A stretch of 15,987 nt of DNA from an uncultured Verrucomicrobiota bacterium (GTDB taxonomy: Bacteria > Verrucomicrobiota > Verrucomicrobiia > Limisphaerales > UBA9464). This document shows positions 13,268 to 15,987 of the stretch, piece after piece. The notes beneath the pieces were generated by a model. The model was not told the DNA's origin. It did no database searches and saw only the letters and a list, made by a program, of their open reading frames with translations. The translations under genes and the position numbers were made by a program. Numbering within the stretch: the stretch's first letter is position 1; every line of letters starts with the position of its first letter. Location: NCBI GenBank assembly GCA_903864375.1, contig CAIPFS010000568.1, positions 1-15,987 on the forward strand, read 5' to 3'.

Positions 13268-15987
13268 GGGAGTTGAGCCGGCGCGACCTGTTTTGAAGGG
13301 GTGGCTCCCGCGGCTTCGGCTGCGGGCGTGGCAATGGCGCGCAACTGAATTTCAATGGCCTTCAAACGTTCGCGGTCGGTGATCTTTCCGTTACCCCGCT
13401 CGACGACGTAGAAGGTGTCGACTGCGGCTCCGCGCTCGGTGGCTATCTTGGCCAGGGCGATATCGACTCCCAAATCATAAAGGCAGGAGGAGAGGCGGAA
13501 CAACAACCCCACCCGGTCCTCCGCCTCCAGGTCAATCACGGTGTGCTGTTCCGACGTGCGGTTGTCGAAACGAACAGAGGGTTCGATGGCGTCGTCGCCC
13601 ACGGATCGGTAGCGGGGGGGATAGGCGGGAGCTGAGGCGAGAGCCCGGGCGGGGTCCAGGTTTCCCGTGAGAATCTCGAGGGCAAGCCTCTCAAAACGTG
13701 CCCGAATGACTTCATCGGCCAGTTGACCGGTTCGTGCATCGGCAACAAAGAATTCGTCGAGAACGATCCCGTCCGCCCGCGTGTAAATCTGGGCGGCCAG
13801 AATGGTCAATCCCGCCGAGGCAAGGGCACCGGTCAGTTTGGCAAAAAGGCCGGGACGATCCCAGGTGCAGATATGCAGGGAGGTATATCCACGGTCCGGC
13901 TGATCGCGCCACAGCATGACCGGCTCCAGGGCGTTGATGCCCTGCTGATTTAATTGCAGGTGCATGAATCGGTGCACGAGGGTCACATCCCGAAGGATTT
14001 CTCGTGGACCGTGAACGCGGAAATAGCGGGGGGGCAACGCCGCGAAATGAGATTGGATCTCCTCGGGACCAAAGGATTTGGGTGCCACATCGACAACATC
14101 CGACTGCAGGCGGTCGCGAACCAGTCGCTCGGCCCGGATGAAGTCCGAGTTTCCCTCAAGAACGGCCTGGGTGCGCTGGTGCAAGGTGCGAAGGAGTGAA
14201 TCCTTGAATCCATTCCAAAGCGTGTCGCTGGTCCCCATGGAATCGGCGAACGTGTGGATGGTCAGCAGGTCGAGCCGTTCCGTATCGAGTATCTGTGCGG
14301 CAAATTGATGAATCACACCCGGGTCTTCGAGGTCCCGTCGCTGGCTGACTTGAACCATCGCCAGGTGCATCTCGATCAACTGACGAAAGATGGCAATGGT
14401 GCCGGCGTCGAGGTGCAGACGGTTGCCGGCCCGCAATGCCAGGTCTCCGCCAACAATTTCGTGGCGTTCCCCGGGGAGGGCTTTGCCGGAATCATGCAAC
14501 AGCAGGGCCAGGTAGAGCAGATAAGGTCTCTCGAGACGATGCATCATCGGATTGTATCGATGAAATGGCTCCTCTGTGGACGTCCACACCAGGTCGGCCT
14601 TTTCGATGCAAACCAGCGTGTGCTCATCCACTGCGTATTGATGATAGAACTCGTGCTGAACCAGGTTGGTCAGGCGACCGAACTCCGGCAGCAGTTTGCC
14701 GAGGAAGCCCACCTCATGCATGGCCCGGGTGATGGGAGCGACGTGACCCCGGGTGTTGAGGATTTCCAGGAGGGTATTGCGGACATGGGCGCTCATCATG
14801 AAGGAGCGGTTGACCAATCCCGAGGCAACCGAATGGCGCAGGAGCTGGGCCAGGTCCGGGTGTAATTTCAGGCCGCGCTGCTGCAGATGAAGGAAGACCC
14901 GGATGAGGCGCAAGGGATCCGTTTGGAAGACATCCCGCGAGGCCGCCAGCAGTTCGTTTCCCCGGATTTCAAATCCATCGAGCTGTTCCGCCCGCGCCCG
15001 TTGCCTGCCGAGGCTCGTGCCCAATCGGTTGAGGATCGACGCCCGTTGGGGAACAAGAGCCAGGCGCTGCTCCAGGGTGCGCGTGATCAGGTGGACGTTC
15101 CGGGTATGCGTGTAGTAATCCTTCATGAACTGCTCCACGCGCAGGCGGGGAGATCGTTCAAAGTACCCCAGCCCGGTGGCGACGGCAGGTTTGACGTTGG
15201 CGGCCAGGACTTCCAATGGCCGGTTGGCGGAGTAGTGAAGTTCCGTGCGGGTGCGCAGCAGGAAATCGTAGGCGGCCTCCAGCTGTTTGCGTTCCGTCGC
15301 ATTGATTTGTTCGGCACGCTGCAATTCGGCCAGCGATTTCAGTCCCAGCTTGAAATAGACCACCCAGAGCAGGTTTTGGACGTCGCGAAGGCCTCCGCAT
15401 CCCTGCTTGACGTTGGGCTCCTGCATGGCGGCCGAATTGCCATGCTTGTTCCGGCGCGCCGTCTGGTCCAGGAGGCGCTGCTGGATGTATTCGGCCTGAT
15501 GCCCCACCACACAATGGGCATGAAACCGGCGCTGGAGTTCTTCAAACAACCGGACATCCCCCGCCACCCTCCGCGCCTCGAGCAGGGCTGTCTTGGCCTG
15601 GTTGTCACCATTGGCGACCGTGATGCAATCAGCAACCGTCCGGACGGAATGTCCGACCTTCAGACCGAGGTCCCAGAGGAGATAGAGAAGCCCGCTGGTC
15701 CATTCGGTGAGCGCCAGTTGGGCGGCACCTTGCGGAGCCAGCCTCGCGGCGTGGAGAAACATCAAATCTATGTCGCTCTGGGGGGTCAGTTCACCTCGTC
15801 CATACCCGCCAAAAGCGACCAGGGCCACCCTGGGGGACGCCCCTTTGGATGGGATCGCCGACTGGAGGGCGGCCCACCCGTGCTGAATCAGGGCATCCAT
15901 CACGGCAGCCCGGGCATGGCAGATGGCCAGCCCGCCGGCACCACCTCGATGAAGGATTTTAAGCCGGGCCGATTCCTCTTTCAGGAA
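13264..15987 (-). CDS. glnD: [Protein-PII] uridylyltransferase / uridylyl-removing enzyme (partial, N-terminus beyond window)
   Basis: 907 aa are visible; the frame stays open to the right edge (beginning FLKEESARLKILHR), so the start lies outside and the GTG/ATG near 15903 is not the start. GlnD senses glutamine and adds or removes UMP on PII (GlnB/GlnK), controlling glutamine synthetase and nitrogen regulation in the cytosol. Counting from the window edge: nucleotidyltransferase motif FGGYGRGELTPQSDIDLMF (59-77, D72 and D74 as metal ligands); the helical GlnD linker with QEPNVKQGCGGLRDVQ; an HD domain with H456, H498-D499 in LLLHDSGK, H541 and D582; and two ACT domains (about 700-768 and 814-883), each with the D/E-R-x-G-L-F/L motif that binds glutamine. 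All four functional modules look intact, so both activities are expected. The C-terminus ends in an Ala/Pro-rich tail. It converges on the ANL gene with a 31-bp gap. Confidence 0.95.
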   Translation of the reverse strand, partial: FLKEESARLKILHRGGAGGLAICHARAAVMDALIQHGWAALQSAIPSKGASPRVALVAFGGYGRGELTPQSDIDLMFLHAARLAPQGAAQLALTEWTSGLLYLLWDLGLKVGHSVRTVADCITVANGDNQAKTALLEARRVAGDVRLFEELQRRFHAHCVVGHQAEYIQQRLLDQTARRNKHGNSAAMQEPNVKQGCGGLRDVQNLLWVVYFKLGLKSLAELQRAEQINATERKQLEAAYDFLLRTRTELHYSANRPLEVLAANVKPAVATGLGYFERSPRLRVEQFMKDYYTHTRNVHLITRTLEQRLALVPQRASILNRLGTSLGRQRARAEQLDGFEIRGNELLAASRDVFQTDPLRLIRVFLHLQQRGLKLHPDLAQLLRHSVASGLVNRSFMMSAHVRNTLLEILNTRGHVAPITRAMHEVGFLGKLLPEFGRLTNLVQHEFYHQYAVDEHTLVCIEKADLVWTSTEEPFHRYNPMMHRLERPYLLYLALLLHDSGKALPGERHEIVGGDLALRAGNRLHLDAGTIAIFRQLIEMHLAMVQVSQRRDLEDPGVIHQFAAQILDTERLDLLTIHTFADSMGTSDTLWNGFKDSLLRTLHQRTQAVLEGNSDFIRAERLVRDRLQSDVVDVAPKSFGPEEIQSHFAALPPRYFRVHGPREILRDVTLVHRFMHLQLNQQGINALEPVMLWRDQPDRGYTSLHICTWDRPGLFAKLTGALASAGLTILAAQIYTRADGIVLDEFFVADARTGQLADEVIRARFERLALEILTGNLDPARALASAPAYPPRYRSVGDDAIEPSVRFDNRTSEQHTVIDLEAEDRVGLLFRLSSCLYDLGVDIALAKIATERGAAVDTFYVVERGNGKITDRERLKAIEIQLRAIATPAAEAAGATPSKQVAPAQLP

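Noticed and set aside
15898..15903. Start of glnD at the GTG/ATG near 15903
   Set aside because: The frame continues in a GlnD-like sequence to the window edge, so the true start is outside.

Overview
The window looks like chromosomal DNA from a moderately GC-rich member of the Verrucomicrobiota. This is inferred from gene content: a PEP-CTERM protein, a DUF5069 protein, a pro-kumamolisin/sedolisin protease, and two secreted PQQ-type beta-propeller proteins. Few leaders show a Shine-Dalgarno sequence. No phylogenetic marker was compared, so the phylum call is tentative. There is no CRISPR array, rRNA, tRNA, insertion sequence or prophage gene that I can recognise.

Region 1 (1-4629, all minus strand) is a run of six co-directional genes. 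In transcription order they are dps, a DUF5069 gene, a probable 75-aa small gene, a class I fructose-bisphosphate aldolase with an unrecognised C-terminal extension, acetate kinase, and a PRC-barrel protein cut by the window edge. Gaps are 58, 46 and 26 bp, then a 4-bp ATGA overlap between aldolase and kinase, then 147 bp. The set combines iron/DNA protection with substrate-level ATP production and suggests a stress or stationary-phase unit.

Region 2 (4630-4967) is the divergent intergenic region between dps and the PEP-CTERM gene. It holds two perfect inverted repeats, one in each leader.

Region 3 (4968-7589, plus strand) encodes two exported proteins: a PEP-CTERM-anchored protein of unknown function and a complete S53 (sedolisin) serine protease with prodomain and full catalytic set.

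Region 4 (7590-8053) is non-coding and rich in palindromes. It has a short hairpin, a strong terminator-like hairpin, then a cluster of short GC-rich palindromes resembling REP-type repeats.

Region 5 (8054-13232, plus strand) has two secreted beta-propeller proteins, the first with a C-terminal jelly-roll-like domain. They are followed 9 bp later by a short ANL-superfamily (AMP-binding) protein that ends where the C-terminal lid subdomain would begin. This trio is the least explained part of the window.

Region 6 (13264-15987, minus strand) is a nearly complete glnD (PII uridylyltransferase/uridylyl-removing enzyme), convergent with the ANL gene and running off the right edge.
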